Below, piece after piece: positions 1 to 7,889 of a stretch of DNA of 64,000 nucleotides. Within the stretch, counting starts at the first letter, position 1; the number at the start of each line of letters is the position of its first letter. A model generated the notes under the pieces. The model had not been told where the DNA came from, did no database searches, and was given only the letters and a program-made list of their open reading frames with translations. The translations under genes and the position numbers were made by a program. This DNA is from Symbiodinium natans (taxonomy: Eukaryota; Sar; Dinophyceae; Suessiales; Symbiodiniaceae), in the NCBI GenBank assembly GCA_905221605.1, contig CAJNDS010002679.1, positions 544,501 to 608,500 of the forward strand, in the 5' to 3' direction.

Positions 1-419
1 ATTTCTTTATTATGAAAAAGATTTATAAGTTGTAAAAAATCAAGAAACGATGTTCTAAAACATTTCTTTATATATGATTTCAACACATTTTTATTTGCAC
101 AACTACTTTTATCAATAATACTAATAAAATCTTCAAGCTTATCCTTAAACCTACTTGCCGGATACATTCTATGTGCTATTGGTGTCTGTGTTCCTAAGCG
201 AAGACATTTAAAATACCATAATTGACCTTCAACTCTACTATTAAAATATTTATCACAGTCATTTAAATCTCGTTTTCTCAAAAATTCACACTGATTACAA
301 CAATTAAAAGAAAGAATATTATTAGCAATTGCATCAGGCACAACTTTTGTCAGTGTAGGTGTTAAGGCTTTTTTCATATCCCTACATATTTCGCACCTGC
401 TATAATCTAGAATGGTCAT
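1..419 (-). CDS. Hypothetical zinc-ribbon-like protein, 3' end outside window
   Basis: An open frame starts at the ATG at 419-417 and runs off the left edge, so about 139 residues are visible and the C-terminus is missing. The N-terminus has CxxC (CEICRD) about 10 residues in and a CCxxC (CCNQC) about 30 residues later, a plausible four-cysteine zinc site. The same layout occurs in the gene at 798-1409 (CETC, then CCFKC), so the two look like paralogues. A TACTTAAAGAC box lies about 25 bp upstream of the start, as in two neighbouring genes. I do not recognise the family. A small nucleic-acid-binding or regulatory role is only an inference from the cysteines. Confidence 0.6.
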   Translation of the reverse strand, partial: MTILDYSRCEICRDMKKALTPTLTKVVPDAIANNILSFNCCNQCEFLRKRDLNDCDKYFNSRVEGQLWYFKCLRLGTQTPIAHRMYPASRFKDKLEDFISIIDKSSCANKNVLKSYIKKCFRTSFLDFLQLINLFHNKE

Positions 420-443
420 AGCTTCTACTATACTAGGGCTCTT

Positions 444-455
444 GTCTTTAAGTAC
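444..455 (-). promoter_or_regulatory. TACTTAAAGAC box (putative early promoter)
   Basis: On the minus strand this reads GTACTTAAAGAC, about 25 bp upstream of the ATG at 419. Near-identical boxes precede the genes starting at 770, 1409, 2755 and 18051 at almost the same spacing. Promoter function is inferred from that recurrence. Confidence 0.55.
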
Positions 456-539
456 TTTTAACCATCATATTATTTGTATAGTATGATAGTTAGTGTGCTG
501 TCAGGCTTTCAATGACTTTCTTACAGTTTTGAATACATT

Positions 540-770
540 TTATTTTGATACTTTATTTGTTAATTTTCTCGCTAAATCACAATGAACCATTGATATTATT
601 TCTACTTTACTTATTATATCTAAGTTGTTTCCCTTTTCTTCTAATTGAACCAATTGTTTATTATATCTAATTAATTTATTATTGTAATAAGCAATGTCCT
701 CATTCAATTCTTTCAGTTCTTCTTCATATCTTTTTATTTCGTCCTCCAGCTCCTTAATCCTGTCACTCAT
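540..770 (-). CDS. Small coiled-coil protein (76 aa)
   Basis: The protein is almost entirely heptad-like charged helix (repeated E/K/L residues in positions 5-50), consistent with a short coiled coil that could oligomerise or act as a scaffold. No catalytic motif is visible. The start ATG at 770-768 is supported by a TACTTAAAGAC box 24 bp upstream and by a leader (CTACTATTCTAAG on the plus strand) nearly identical to those of its two neighbours. It ends in TAA. It lies between two paralogous cysteine proteins on the same strand. Family unknown. Confidence 0.6.
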   Translation of the reverse strand: MSDRIKELEDEIKRYEEELKELNEDIAYYNNKLIRYNKQLVQLEEKGNNLDIISKVEIISMVHCDLARKLTNKVSK

Positions 771-793
771 TTCCTACTATTCTAAGTTGTTTT

Positions 794-804
794 GTCTTTA
801 AGTA
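794..804 (-). promoter_or_regulatory. TACTTAAAGAC box
   Basis: Minus-strand TACTTAAAGAC, 24 bp upstream of the ATG at 770. It overlaps the last codons of the gene ending at 798, so the two genes are packed with no true spacer. Confidence 0.55.
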
Positions 805-1409
805 GAATAAAAAACCGATTTTAGATATTTACATATTTCTTTATCATTGAAATAGGGTTGATTGAAATGGTAAGTGGTTTTATTTTTGAAATATATTTTA
901 AAGATGGATAGAAGAATGTCTTTGTATCTAGCTTCTTGACGAACTACATCATTATAAAACTCTTCATCTTCATTACACCAAAACCTTTTAATTACATCAA
1001 CATCATAATCAAGAAACCAATGTTCTTTGTATTTTTCAATAAGTTTTATATGATGTGTGTCATTGATAAACTTTATCATTAACTTTTTACAGCCGTTATT
1101 ATATTTTGTATCTTCATTGATTATGTCTTTGAAATATTGTTTCTTTTGTTTTAAGTTTGTTTGTTCTTTGTAGTTGAAATCAAAATGATGTAAAATACAG
1201 TGTAGCTGTTTCTTACCAATGCTAAAGTTTTCATATTCTTGTTTGTTATATTTGCTTTCTAACTCATACGTTTCCTTACATTTAAAACAACAATCAAACG
1301 ATGTAATTGTTTTAATTATGTTTCCATCAAACATTTTATTCAGTGCTTTTGAACTTCTTTGCTTAACAAATTTACACGTTTCACATTCAAACTTAAAATT
1401 AAAGGTCAT
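798..1409 (-). CDS. Hypothetical CxxC...CCxxC protein (203 aa)
   Basis: An N-terminal cysteine cluster (CETC near residue 9, CCFKC near residue 40) probably binds zinc. The remaining ~160 residues are rich in aromatic and charged residues with no motif I recognise. The N-terminal pattern matches the partial protein at 1-419, indicating a tandem duplication split by the coiled-coil gene. The start at 1409 is chosen because a TACTTAAAGAC box lies 24 bp upstream and the intervening leader is shared with the other two loci. It ends in TAA. Possibly an early regulatory or host-interaction protein (inference). Confidence 0.6.
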   Translation of the reverse strand: MTFNFKFECETCKFVKQRSSKALNKMFDGNIIKTITSFDCCFKCKETYELESKYNKQEYENFSIGKKQLHCILHHFDFNYKEQTNLKQKKQYFKDIINEDTKYNNGCKKLMIKFINDTHHIKLIEKYKEHWFLDYDVDVIKRFWCNEDEEFYNDVVRQEARYKDILLSIFKIYFKNKTTYHFNQPYFNDKEICKYLKSVFYST

Positions 1410-1432
1410 TCTCTACTATTCTAAGGCTTTTT

Positions 1433-1444
1433 GTCTTTAAGTAC
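1433..1444 (-). promoter_or_regulatory. TACTTAAAGAC box
   Basis: Minus-strand GTACTTAAAGAC, 24 bp upstream of the ATG at 1409; third copy of the box, again with the CTACTATTCTAAG-type leader between box and start. Confidence 0.55.
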
Positions 1445-1452
1445 TTTAGTAA

Positions 1453-2374
1453 TCATTTATTCACTAATAATAATTCATGTCTCATATATTTTTTTGGTAA
1501 GCCTTCAATAACATAATATTTATTCAGTTGTGGGTCTCTATTAACTTCCTTCACTTCATACACTTTCTCGCTCCACTGACTACGGCTTTCTTTCCTGCTG
1601 GTATAATTCCCCTTTCCTTTAACAAATACTCTCACATCATCCCCCTCCTTGATGTTAGGGTATTTTCGTAAATACTTTTCTTTCATTACAGAGTTTGCTT
1701 TTACTTCTATCGCATTTTCATCGCGGTGAGCATTGTTAGGAGTGAGCCCCGTAGTTCCATGAACCATTTTACTATTATACTTATTTAAAACTGGTTTTAA
1801 CATTATAGTCCAAGAACCCTTATGTATTTGTAATCTGTCGCTTATCATCTTCTTTAATGTTCTTATCATCCTTTCAGCCACATTCGCATGTGTCAATGTT
1901 ATTTTATGAGTTATTCCTTCCCCTTTGAAATAATTTTGTAGTTTATTTGAATTAAAACTACCTTCATCATCACTATATACTGATTGTGGTTGTCCCATTA
2001 CTTTAAAGCATTCCATAAAAGCGTCATAAACAGGGTCTGTATCTTTATTCTTCAAAACGACTACGTGACATTTTTTACTAAAATTATCAATACAAACGAA
2101 ACCATATAATGGATATTCCTTTTTATAGGTGTCAGTATCTTTCATTAAACTAATCATGTTCATCAAATCTACACTATACACAGACCTAGCGAATGGAGGC
2201 GAATAGCTGTTATAGTTTTTATAGTTTTTTCTGTCCCCTCAACCATTCCTTAACTTCGTTTAAGGTTATTACCAATCCAGCTTTTATGGCGTCGTCATAT
2301 AAACTCTTTGCACTACCAAAACCGCTTTCAATATCATAATATAAATCGCTTAAAACCTGATTTTTCTCAGCCAT
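1453..2374 (-). pseudogene. Polinton-type rve (retroviral-like) integrase, +1 frameshifted
   Basis: RNase H-fold DDE recombinase expected to insert linear viral DNA into the host genome. The main frame (1453-about 2213) shows VDLM with the first Asp, YSDDEGSF with the second Asp region, and ANVAERMIRTLK with the catalytic Glu. These are followed by a basic SH3-like tail (GDDVRVFVKGKG). The N-terminal part lies in another frame, from ATG 2374 to a TAA at 2219-2221 (51 codons, with YYD...GFGSAKSLYDDA and EVKEWL). That is the usual integrase N-terminal helical/zinc-region neighbourhood of this class. A single extra base in or near the A6 run at 2225-2230 separates the halves. The main frame has no ATG at its 5' end, which supports one broken gene. 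Either decayed, a sequencing indel, or recoded by +1 frameshifting. Confidence 0.8.
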
Positions 2375-2375
2375 T

Positions 2376-2410
2376 AATTAATATTATTTATATTTTAAAT
2401 AATATTAATT
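2376..2410. repeat. Perfect AT inverted repeat (15-bp arms, 5-nt loop)
   Basis: AATTAATATTATTTA pairs with TAAATAATATTAATT. It sits between the integrase start (2374) and the stop of the upstream zinc-finger gene (2405-2407), so it could end the one transcript or shape the next promoter. Similar AT hairpins lie at 4694-4725, 9346-9372 and 12001-12032. Confidence 0.6.
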
Positions 2411-2755
2411 CCATAGCAATACCTTTTTGACTATCTTATCCTGTAGCTCTTTTTGTTTATTCTCTTCATAAATTTCCTGACACCTTGCTGTGTTCTGATG
2501 CTTGGCTCTGTTCGTTTTACTGCTAATTATCTTTCCACACCTCTCACACTCATAGCTACACTTGTTGTTCTTATAATAGTTATTCCAATATCCTTGTTCC
2601 TTATATTTGCCATACAACCTTTCGTTTGTTGCGTTCTTCTTCATCCTATTAAAATCCGGCATTTTGTTTTCCTTCATAGCGTTCCACATACAGTCAAACA
2701 GGTCATCGTCTATCTGAAGTTTTACTCCATTTTCTGACACAAGGTAGGAATTCAT
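2405..2755 (-). CDS. Zinc-finger protein (C2HC type, 116 aa)
   Basis: A single zinc finger is visible at about residues 70-92: CERCGKIISSKTNRAKHQ followed by a terminal Cys, i.e. C-x2-C-x12-H-x5-C. The C-terminus is lysine/glutamate rich. Such small fingers are common in Polinton-like viruses and in homing or restriction-like accessory proteins, but nothing specific is recognisable. The start at 2755 is supported by a minus-strand TACTTAAAG box 26 bp upstream, which puts the gene with the presumed early set. It ends in TAA inside the hairpin 2376-2410. Confidence 0.6.
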   Translation of the reverse strand: MNSYLVSENGVKLQIDDDLFDCMWNAMKENKMPDFNRMKKNATNERLYGKYKEQGYWNNYYKNNKCSYECERCGKIISSKTNRAKHQNTARCQEIYEENKQKELQDKIVKKVLLWN

Positions 2756-2780
2756 TATCTTACTTATAAATGGTAATATT

Positions 2781-2790
2781 TCTTTAAGTA
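2781..2790 (-). promoter_or_regulatory. TACTTAAAG box
   Basis: Minus-strand TACTTAAAGA, 26 bp upstream of ATG 2755; fourth copy of the motif. Confidence 0.5.
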
Positions 2791-2829
2791 GATTTGCGTT
2801 TTTTAACGCAAAAATCTTTACAGCAAATA

Positions 2830-3615
2830 TTAACTCCTAACTGACTGAACGCTTCCTCTGGAGCTTCTACTTCTTATATATTCTATTGTTTCTTGTGAGC
2901 GTCTTGAACTAATAACACTTTGCACTGGTGTTGTGCTTTCTATATATTCTATTGTTCTATTGCTTGGTATTGAACTCTGAATGGATACTGGCGGTGAAGA
3001 TTGGATATGTTCGCTTAATGCTTCTTCTTCAACAGGTAATAAAGCACTTCTATTTGTTGAGCTTTTACTTGAAATTGAACTTGAAGGTTCATAAGATTTT
3101 TTAACATTAACTGGCAAATCATCATCTTCTTCGTGGTCTTCTTCTTCTTGTTCTCTTGCTTGTTCAGTTTCCGGTTCTTCTTGTGTTTGTTCTGCTCTGT
3201 TTCTTAATAGTTCTTCTCGTTCCTCTCTGTATTCATCACCGGAAAACATAGCATCATACATTCGTCTCATTATTGATTTTCCCCTGTCCCTTTCTGGTTG
3301 TTCTCTTTGTTGTTCTATAATTGTTTCACTTTCATCTGTTTGTCTTTCTTTAACATCTTCTTGTGGAGTTTTAACACTTTCATTTTCCGATACACTTGAT
3401 GAAACATTAAAATTATCTGTTTGTGTTGCTTTATCGGGATTATCAATTAATATTAATGCTTTTTTATCATAATTACTCAAATCAAAATCATCAAAATTAA
3501 CATCATCTAGTAATATACCTTGCAGTGTTCTCTTTTGTTTCTCTGGCAATATTTTTAGTCTGTGCGTTCTCGCTTCTCTTTCAATTTGTTCAAACGTTGG
3601 TCTAAGTTTTAGCAT
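2830..3615 (-). CDS. Acidic/Ser-rich low-complexity protein with LRPT N-terminus (261 aa)
   Basis: It begins MLKLRPTFEQIE, close to the LKLRPTYDEMI near the start of the adjacent 348-aa protein, so the two probably share an N-terminal recognition segment. The middle is strongly acidic and Gln/Glu rich (residues ~85-165). The C-terminus is Ser/Arg rich with a repeated TIEYI(E/R)S motif. Low-complexity, disordered proteins next to capsid genes in Polinton-like viruses are often virion core or scaffold components; that role is inferred from position only. It lies 15 bp downstream of the 348-aa gene on the same strand, suggesting co-transcription. Confidence 0.65.
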   Translation of the reverse strand: MLKLRPTFEQIEREARTHRLKILPEKQKRTLQGILLDDVNFDDFDLSNYDKKALILIDNPDKATQTDNFNVSSSVSENESVKTPQEDVKERQTDESETIIEQQREQPERDRGKSIMRRMYDAMFSGDEYREEREELLRNRAEQTQEEPETEQAREQEEEDHEEDDDLPVNVKKSYEPSSSISSKSSTNRSALLPVEEEALSEHIQSSPPVSIQSSIPSNRTIEYIESTTPVQSVISSRRSQETIEYIRSRSSRGSVQSVRS

Positions 3616-3630
3616 ATACTAATAATTAGA

Positions 3631-4677
3631 TTAAATTAAACTCATAACTGCACTTCTTGCTCCTGCTACAACTGCTTCTTTAACTGCTTCTTTTCCTGCT
3701 TCTAAAACAGCACCTCCTATTTCTTTTGCTCCACTTGCTATAGCACTTCCTATACCTCCCGAACTTGATGAACTACCTTTTCCTTTTCCTTTCTTCATCT
3801 CTCGCCATTCTATCATTCTTTTTTGTAGTAGTTGGTCATTTACTTGGTCAGTCCATTTACCTGTTTGAATTAATCTATCAACATAATTTATTAGATAATC
3901 CTTTCTTGTTTGATTTCGTCCCTTCCCTTTTATTTTAAGTTTTGCTATTTCTTCTTCTTGTTCAGGTGTAAGTTCTATACCACGCAAAAACAATTGAAAT
4001 CTTATATCTTCTTCTTGAACGCTTTTGTCTTGCCATTTTGTTATTTTTGTTGAATAATCTATAGTCTCTTTGTGTCTTCTTGCTTGGGCTGGTGCTTTAG
4101 TTGATTCATCATCATCTGCTGGTATTAATTCAGGGTCATCGTCAAAATCTTCCTCTTCTTCTCCTTCCTCTATATTTTCTAATGGTGGTATATCATCCAT
4201 AACGCCAACCGGTAATGACTGTCTATGTGCTTCATCTAAATCAGTTCTTGCTGAAGTTGCTGATGCTTGTTGTGCTTCTTGTTGTCTTTGTAAATATCTT
4301 TCCATTTCCGCCCTTATTCTTGTCATTTCTTCACTTGTCATCTCATCACCATCATCCATTGCTTCATAAACTTCGGCGGGTGTCTGAAAACCAGCTGAAA
4401 CAATAGGCATTGTCCCTGTTCCTGCTTCTATTCCTGCTTGTCTTAATTGTGCTTGTCTTAAGTTTTCCCGTGCTCTGTCTTCTTCTTGCTTTTTCAATCC
4501 TAAAAAATCAACATTATCAAACTGACTTCCAAATTGATTATTCCTAAATATTGTTGCTCGTCTGTCTATTACTTTTTCAATTGATGGTCTGTTCGGGTCT
4601 CCTTGTGCTTCAATCATACCTATCATTTCATCATATGTTGGTCGTAATTTCAATTCAGATTTTAATGTTTTAATCAT
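3631..4677 (-). CDS. Putative virion core/scaffold protein (348 aa)
   Basis: Three regions are visible. The N-terminus carries the shared LKLRPTYDEM motif. A long, highly charged central section (acidic run at ~165-195) follows. The C-terminus has a basic GKGKG/poly-Ser/Gly linker, then an alanine-rich amphipathic helix (about residues 310-348). That helix resembles membrane-active or capsid-internal helices of adenovirus-like minor proteins, but only in character; I see no alignable motif. The context (capsid, penton and fibre genes nearby) supports a virion role. The start at 4677 follows an AT-rich ATTAT leader. Ends in TAA. Confidence 0.6.
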   Translation of the reverse strand: MIKTLKSELKLRPTYDEMIGMIEAQGDPNRPSIEKVIDRRATIFRNNQFGSQFDNVDFLGLKKQEEDRARENLRQAQLRQAGIEAGTGTMPIVSAGFQTPAEVYEAMDDGDEMTSEEMTRIRAEMERYLQRQQEAQQASATSARTDLDEAHRQSLPVGVMDDIPPLENIEEGEEEEDFDDDPELIPADDDESTKAPAQARRHKETIDYSTKITKWQDKSVQEEDIRFQLFLRGIELTPEQEEEIAKLKIKGKGRNQTRKDYLINYVDRLIQTGKWTDQVNDQLLQKRMIEWREMKKGKGKGSSSSSGGIGSAIASGAKEIGGAVLEAGKEAVKEAVVAGARSAVMSLI

Positions 4678-4693
4678 AATATAAAAGAAGTTA

Positions 4694-4725
4694 GATTTTA
4701 TTTTATTAAATATTAAAATAAAATC
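4694..4725. terminator. AT hairpin between minus-strand genes
   Basis: GATTTTATTTTA pairs with TAAAATAAAATC around an 8-nt loop. It overlaps the stop codon (TGA 4724-4726) of the gene read into it and precedes the next gene's start at 4677. A 3'-end or termination role is inferred from position. Confidence 0.45.
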
Positions 4726-5044
4726 AAACTAAATTTTCCATTATTTCTTTTAATTCGTCTTGTTTCTTTTTTAGTTCCTCCTTTGTCCTTACTGGCATCA
4801 TCGGACGCTCTAATTGTCTGTTAATATCATCAAGTTGCCCCTGATATAAACTTTTCTTTTGATGTTGTATCCAATCATTCCTCAACCTAATATTTTTGGC
4901 TCTATTCTCCGCTTCTTCAATTCTTAATTTCATATCTTCCATTTCTTTCCTTCTTGAGGCAACACCGAAAGTATCTTCAATGTCATAGTATTGTTGAACC
5001 TGTGGCATTCTTTTAAACTCTGGTTTGCTCTTAAACATACTCAT
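4724..5044 (-). CDS. Coiled-coil protein (106 aa)
   Basis: Residues ~30-105 are nearly continuous charged helix (EMEDMKLRIEEAENRAKN..., KEELKKKQDELKEIM), predicted coiled coil. The first 25 residues (FKSKPEFKRMPQVQQYYD) are basic and aromatic. No family recognised. It is in the minus-strand structural-gene block between the 117-aa and 348-aa genes with short spacers, so a virion-associated or assembly role is plausible. It is one of the few genes here that end in TGA. Confidence 0.6.
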   Translation of the reverse strand: MSMFKSKPEFKRMPQVQQYYDIEDTFGVASRRKEMEDMKLRIEEAENRAKNIRLRNDWIQHQKKSLYQGQLDDINRQLERPMMPVRTKEELKKKQDELKEIMENLV

Positions 5045-5083
5045 ATTAATGATATTTAGATTAAAAATATTATTAGTAATTAT

Positions 5084-5437
5084 TTATTTAAAGAACTTAA
5101 GTGCTTCTTCAGGAAAATCAATAACATACTTGTCAATCTCATTCAACAACATTTTTACAGTGTCTTCATCAAGAAAATCATACTGATTATTGTTTAAATG
5201 CTCTTTCAGTTCGTTTAGTGGAGCGAGCTGTTTTGGCACAGGTTTTTCAATTCTAATACATGCTTGTAAAACAACAAATTGCTTCATAAGTTCGTCATTG
5301 ACATCATAACCCTTAACATTTGTTAAATAATGATAACAATAATTTTCAATGATACAACATTTCTCATCTGTGTCAAATGTTTTCATCTTTAAGAATTCAT
5401 TTCTTACTATTTCCGCCCTTTCAATATTATTCTCCAT
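5084..5437 (-). CDS. Hypothetical helical protein (117 aa)
   Basis: A mostly helical, acidic protein with paired cysteines (KCCIIENYCYHY, about residues 25-36), no signal peptide and no recognisable catalytic motif. Its position inside the capsid-side gene block and short intergenic distances suggest co-expression with structural genes. Family unknown. Confidence 0.55.
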   Translation of the reverse strand: MENNIERAEIVRNEFLKMKTFDTDEKCCIIENYCYHYLTNVKGYDVNDELMKQFVVLQACIRIEKPVPKQLAPLNELKEHLNNNQYDFLDEDTVKMLLNEIDKYVIDFPEEALKFFK

Positions 5438-5452
5438 ACCAGTATATTTATA

Positions 5453-6064
5453 TTAAAACATTTTAGATTTAAAACTGTTTATTTTTTCAATATGTGCTTC
5501 TCTCTTTGCTTTTCGTATTTCATTATATGATGCTTCTAATAATTCTCTTGCTGTTAGTTGCCTTGGCACACTTGGCACACTTGGTTTTGCTTTCGTTTTA
5601 ACTTCAATAGGTTCGGAATAATTAACAACTTCATTTTGAGCGTTTTTATCATTTTCTTTATTTGCATATTTATTCTTCATCTCTTCTTCAATTTCTTTTC
5701 TTAGTTTTTGTTCAACCTTTGACCCATAACTTGCCTTCTGCTTATTTACTGGTAATGTTTCGGTTGGTTGTCCCTTACAATAGTGAGGGTGTGTGTTCTT
5801 TAATGATTTGGGCAACATCTTTTTATTACAGGCTTGACATTCAACCAGCTCAACAACTTTAACTGTTCTCGCTAATTTCTTTGGTGTTGCTTTCGGTTTT
5901 GCTTTTGCTGTTGGTTGTGTTGCATCTTCTTTAGTTTCTTCAATAGGGGCTGTTATTGTATCTTCTTGTTTGATTTGTTCTTCGTTGGTCTCTTCAATAA
6001 CTTCAGTATTATCTATTTCAGCTACTTCTTCATTTTTAACCTCCTCAACTGCTTCACTACTCAT
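5453..6064 (-). CDS. Acidic/Lys-rich protein with one zinc finger (203 aa)
   Basis: The first ~65 residues are Glu/Thr rich and probably disordered, then a Lys/Pro/Ala basic stretch. A compact zinc-finger-like segment follows at about residues 77-97 (CQACNKKMLPKS...HPHYC, CxxC with a HxHxxC end). The C-terminal half is charged and helical, ending RKAKREAHIEK. It may bind DNA or act as a core protein; that is inference. It starts 35 bp from the stop of the penton gene, with ATTAATAATG at the start codon. Confidence 0.6.
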   Translation of the reverse strand: MSSEAVEEVKNEEVAEIDNTEVIEETNEEQIKQEDTITAPIEETKEDATQPTAKAKPKATPKKLARTVKVVELVECQACNKKMLPKSLKNTHPHYCKGQPTETLPVNKQKASYGSKVEQKLRKEIEEEMKNKYANKENDKNAQNEVVNYSEPIEVKTKAKPSVPSVPRQLTARELLEASYNEIRKAKREAHIEKINSFKSKMF

Positions 6065-6098
6065 TATTAATATAGTCTATATTTTTCTAATTAGATAT

Positions 6099-6938
6099 TT
6101 ATTGACCCCTGAAAAATGTTAAAGTGAAAGAGATATCAACATTATTTAAATTAACCGTCTGATTTAAATTATTACTAAGTCTAAAATTCAATCTGCGAAG
6201 CATTTTATTACTAACATCAATATAATCAACACTGCTTAATTCATTGTCGTTTATAATTCCTAAATAAGGAACTGTTACATTTATTTTCTTCACAATTGAT
6301 GAATTACCCGCTACTGTTAATTGGTTGTAGTTGCTAATTTCATTACAATGTAAATACAAACTTTTGAAGGGGACGAGGTCAATAAAATTAGTAATGTAAG
6401 GAACAAGATTAGTGTAAGCATCGGGTGCTGGTGTTGTATTGCCCATTACGCGATTAATTGAATTTAAATTATTAACATCAACATCATCTAAAAATGAACC
6501 GACAAAAGGCGCAACTTCAGCATCCGTTAAGACAACGAATATAACAGTAGCATAATTAACGGCAATTCTAATTTTGTTAGTTGTGGCATTATATCTTACC
6601 GTATATGTATTAGGTCTATCCACTGTATCAAAATAGTTATTTAGTTGCGTTTCTAATTCAGTTGTTAATTCAGAAGCGGTGTAATTACCTTCGGGAATTG
6701 GTATTTTACGATAATAAGCACCCGCTACCAGAGCAGGGGGTAATACCTGATGTCTGAAGTATAAATTATTATTTGTGCTGTTTATTGAATACCACGAATG
6801 GGGAATGCTTACCTCGTGTATTTGACAAAGCATATTATCTTCTAACTGTACAGTTTCAGGCAAATCAATTGTAAAATCTGATGAAGTACCATTAACTTTA
6901 TAACTACTGTCAATATACACCTTTTTAAATTTAAGCAT
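6099..6938 (-). CDS. Penton (minor capsid) protein, single jelly-roll
   Basis: The 279-aa protein begins with a beta-rich segment (KVYIDSSYKVNG...SDFTIDLPETVQL) followed by an IHEVSIPHSWYSIN strand pair and NNNLYFRH. This is the layout of Polinton/PLV and virophage penton proteins, whose N-terminus packs against capsid neighbours. The C-terminus (NVDISFTLTFFRG) is again beta. The length fits the family (about 250-350 aa). The gene is divergent from the lipase gene at 6980, and the 41-bp gap between them is AT-only promoter-like DNA. It would form the capsid vertices together with the double-jelly-roll protein at 7890-9329. Confidence 0.75.
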   Translation of the reverse strand: MLKFKKVYIDSSYKVNGTSSDFTIDLPETVQLEDNMLCQIHEVSIPHSWYSINSTNNNLYFRHQVLPPALVAGAYYRKIPIPEGNYTASELTTELETQLNNYFDTVDRPNTYTVRYNATTNKIRIAVNYATVIFVVLTDAEVAPFVGSFLDDVDVNNLNSINRVMGNTTPAPDAYTNLVPYITNFIDLVPFKSLYLHCNEISNYNQLTVAGNSSIVKKINVTVPYLGIINDNELSSVDYIDVSNKMLRRLNFRLSNNLNQTVNLNNVDISFTLTFFRGQ

Positions 6939-6979
6939 TATTAATTAAGTTAGAAATAAAATATAAGTTAAATTAATAT
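6939..6979. promoter_or_regulatory. Divergent AT-rich promoter region
   Basis: This 41-bp gap separates the penton gene (minus) from the lipase gene (plus). It contains ATTAATTAAG next to one start and TTAATATATG at the other. ATTAATA(A/T)ATG-like leaders recur at 6064, 7643, 13094 and 13134, so this may be the late promoter type. Inferred. Confidence 0.4.
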
Positions 6980-7621
6980 ATGCATAAACATAAAAGAAGA
7001 AATGAAGGTATATTATACGAAGCACCGAATACAAGAAGTAAAGTAAATGAAGAAGTTAGGGAAGAATTAGCAGGAACTGAAACGTTTTTGACCGATACTC
7101 AGGGTTTAAGACTTGCTTATGAAAATCCAGAGGGGATTTATCAAAATGGTTCTATTTTATACATTGCTGGAACAAAAAGCGGTAGAGATGTTTATGATGA
7201 TTTAAAACTACCATTATACCAGACACAACAAACGAAAAGATACAAAGATGTTGATAATTTTATCAAAGACGGAACTATAGAAGTTGATGGTAAAAAACTT
7301 ACAGGCATTACTGATATTATTAGCCATAGTTTAGGTTCAGCAGTGGGACAACAAATAAATAACGATTATGGTAATATATTTAGAAGTCGTAGTTATGGTT
7401 CTCCTTTTGTTTCAAGTCAGCGCCCAGAAGACACAGGAACAAACCTAAGAATAAGAGGCTCTAAAGATGTAGTAAGTATGTTTGATGGTGGCAGTATAAC
7501 AGTTCCTAAAGGTTCATTAAATCCATTGTATAGCCACTCCTACGAAGATATAGCAAACGTTAAAAACAAAGCAGGTAATGAACCTATAACAAGAGAAGAA
7601 TTTATGCAACAATTTGATTAA
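6980..7621 (+). CDS. Class 3 lipase-like alpha/beta hydrolase
   Basis: The 213-aa protein has the nucleophile elbow ISHSLGSAVG with Ser117, a following SKDVVS with Asp163 and LYSHSYED with His186. That is the full Ser-Asp-His triad in the order and spacing of fungal-type class 3 lipases. No signal peptide is visible. Lipase genes are known in some Polinton-like viruses and large protist viruses and are thought to act on host membranes at entry or exit; that role here is inferred. It is divergently transcribed from the penton gene and followed 21 bp later by a 64-aa ORF. The triad looks intact, so it is probably functional or recently so. Confidence 0.7.
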   Translation: MHKHKRRNEGILYEAPNTRSKVNEEVREELAGTETFLTDTQGLRLAYENPEGIYQNGSILYIAGTKSGRDVYDDLKLPLYQTQQTKRYKDVDNFIKDGTIEVDGKKLTGITDIISHSLGSAVGQQINNDYGNIFRSRSYGSPFVSSQRPEDTGTNLRIRGSKDVVSMFDGGSITVPKGSLNPLYSHSYEDIANVKNKAGNEPITREEFMQQFD

Positions 7622-7642
7622 ATAATCTAACCAATATTAATA

Positions 7643-7837
7643 ATGTTTCATAATAAAGCAACATCATACCAACAGACGGAGAAACCGAAGAAGGAGAATA
7701 AATTTAAACAGAATGCCTACGAAGAGATACGAAAATTAGTAGAAGATAATGAAGGAAACGAAGTAGTTAAAGAGGTTAAAACAAAAAAGAAAAACATTAA
7801 TAACGAAAATTCATATCATTTTAATTTATTTGATTAA
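7643..7837 (+). CDS. Small charged protein (64 aa)
   Basis: The protein is lysine/glutamate/asparagine rich with no hydrophobic segment. ATTAATAATG precedes the start, as in several structural genes. It sits between the lipase and major capsid genes on the same strand. No family recognised; it could be a minor virion component, or a non-essential ORF. Confidence 0.45.
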   Translation: MFHNKATSYQQTEKPKKENKFKQNAYEEIRKLVEDNEGNEVVKEVKTKKKNINNENSYHFNLFD

Positions 7838-7889
7838 ATATAATTTTAAATTATATTTAATTAAATTTTCTATAGTAGTTTATATAATT

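Noticed and set aside
4070-4406. Plus-strand Ser-rich ORFs opposite the 348-aa viral gene
   Set aside because: They are shadows of the acidic/Ser codons of the minus-strand gene, which has better context and a continuous frame.
7830-7889. Upstream ATG extending the major capsid protein by 20 residues
   Set aside because: It overlaps the previous gene's stop and adds a hydrophobic AT-driven stretch; METFSPED at 7890 is the conserved-looking start after an AT-rich leader.
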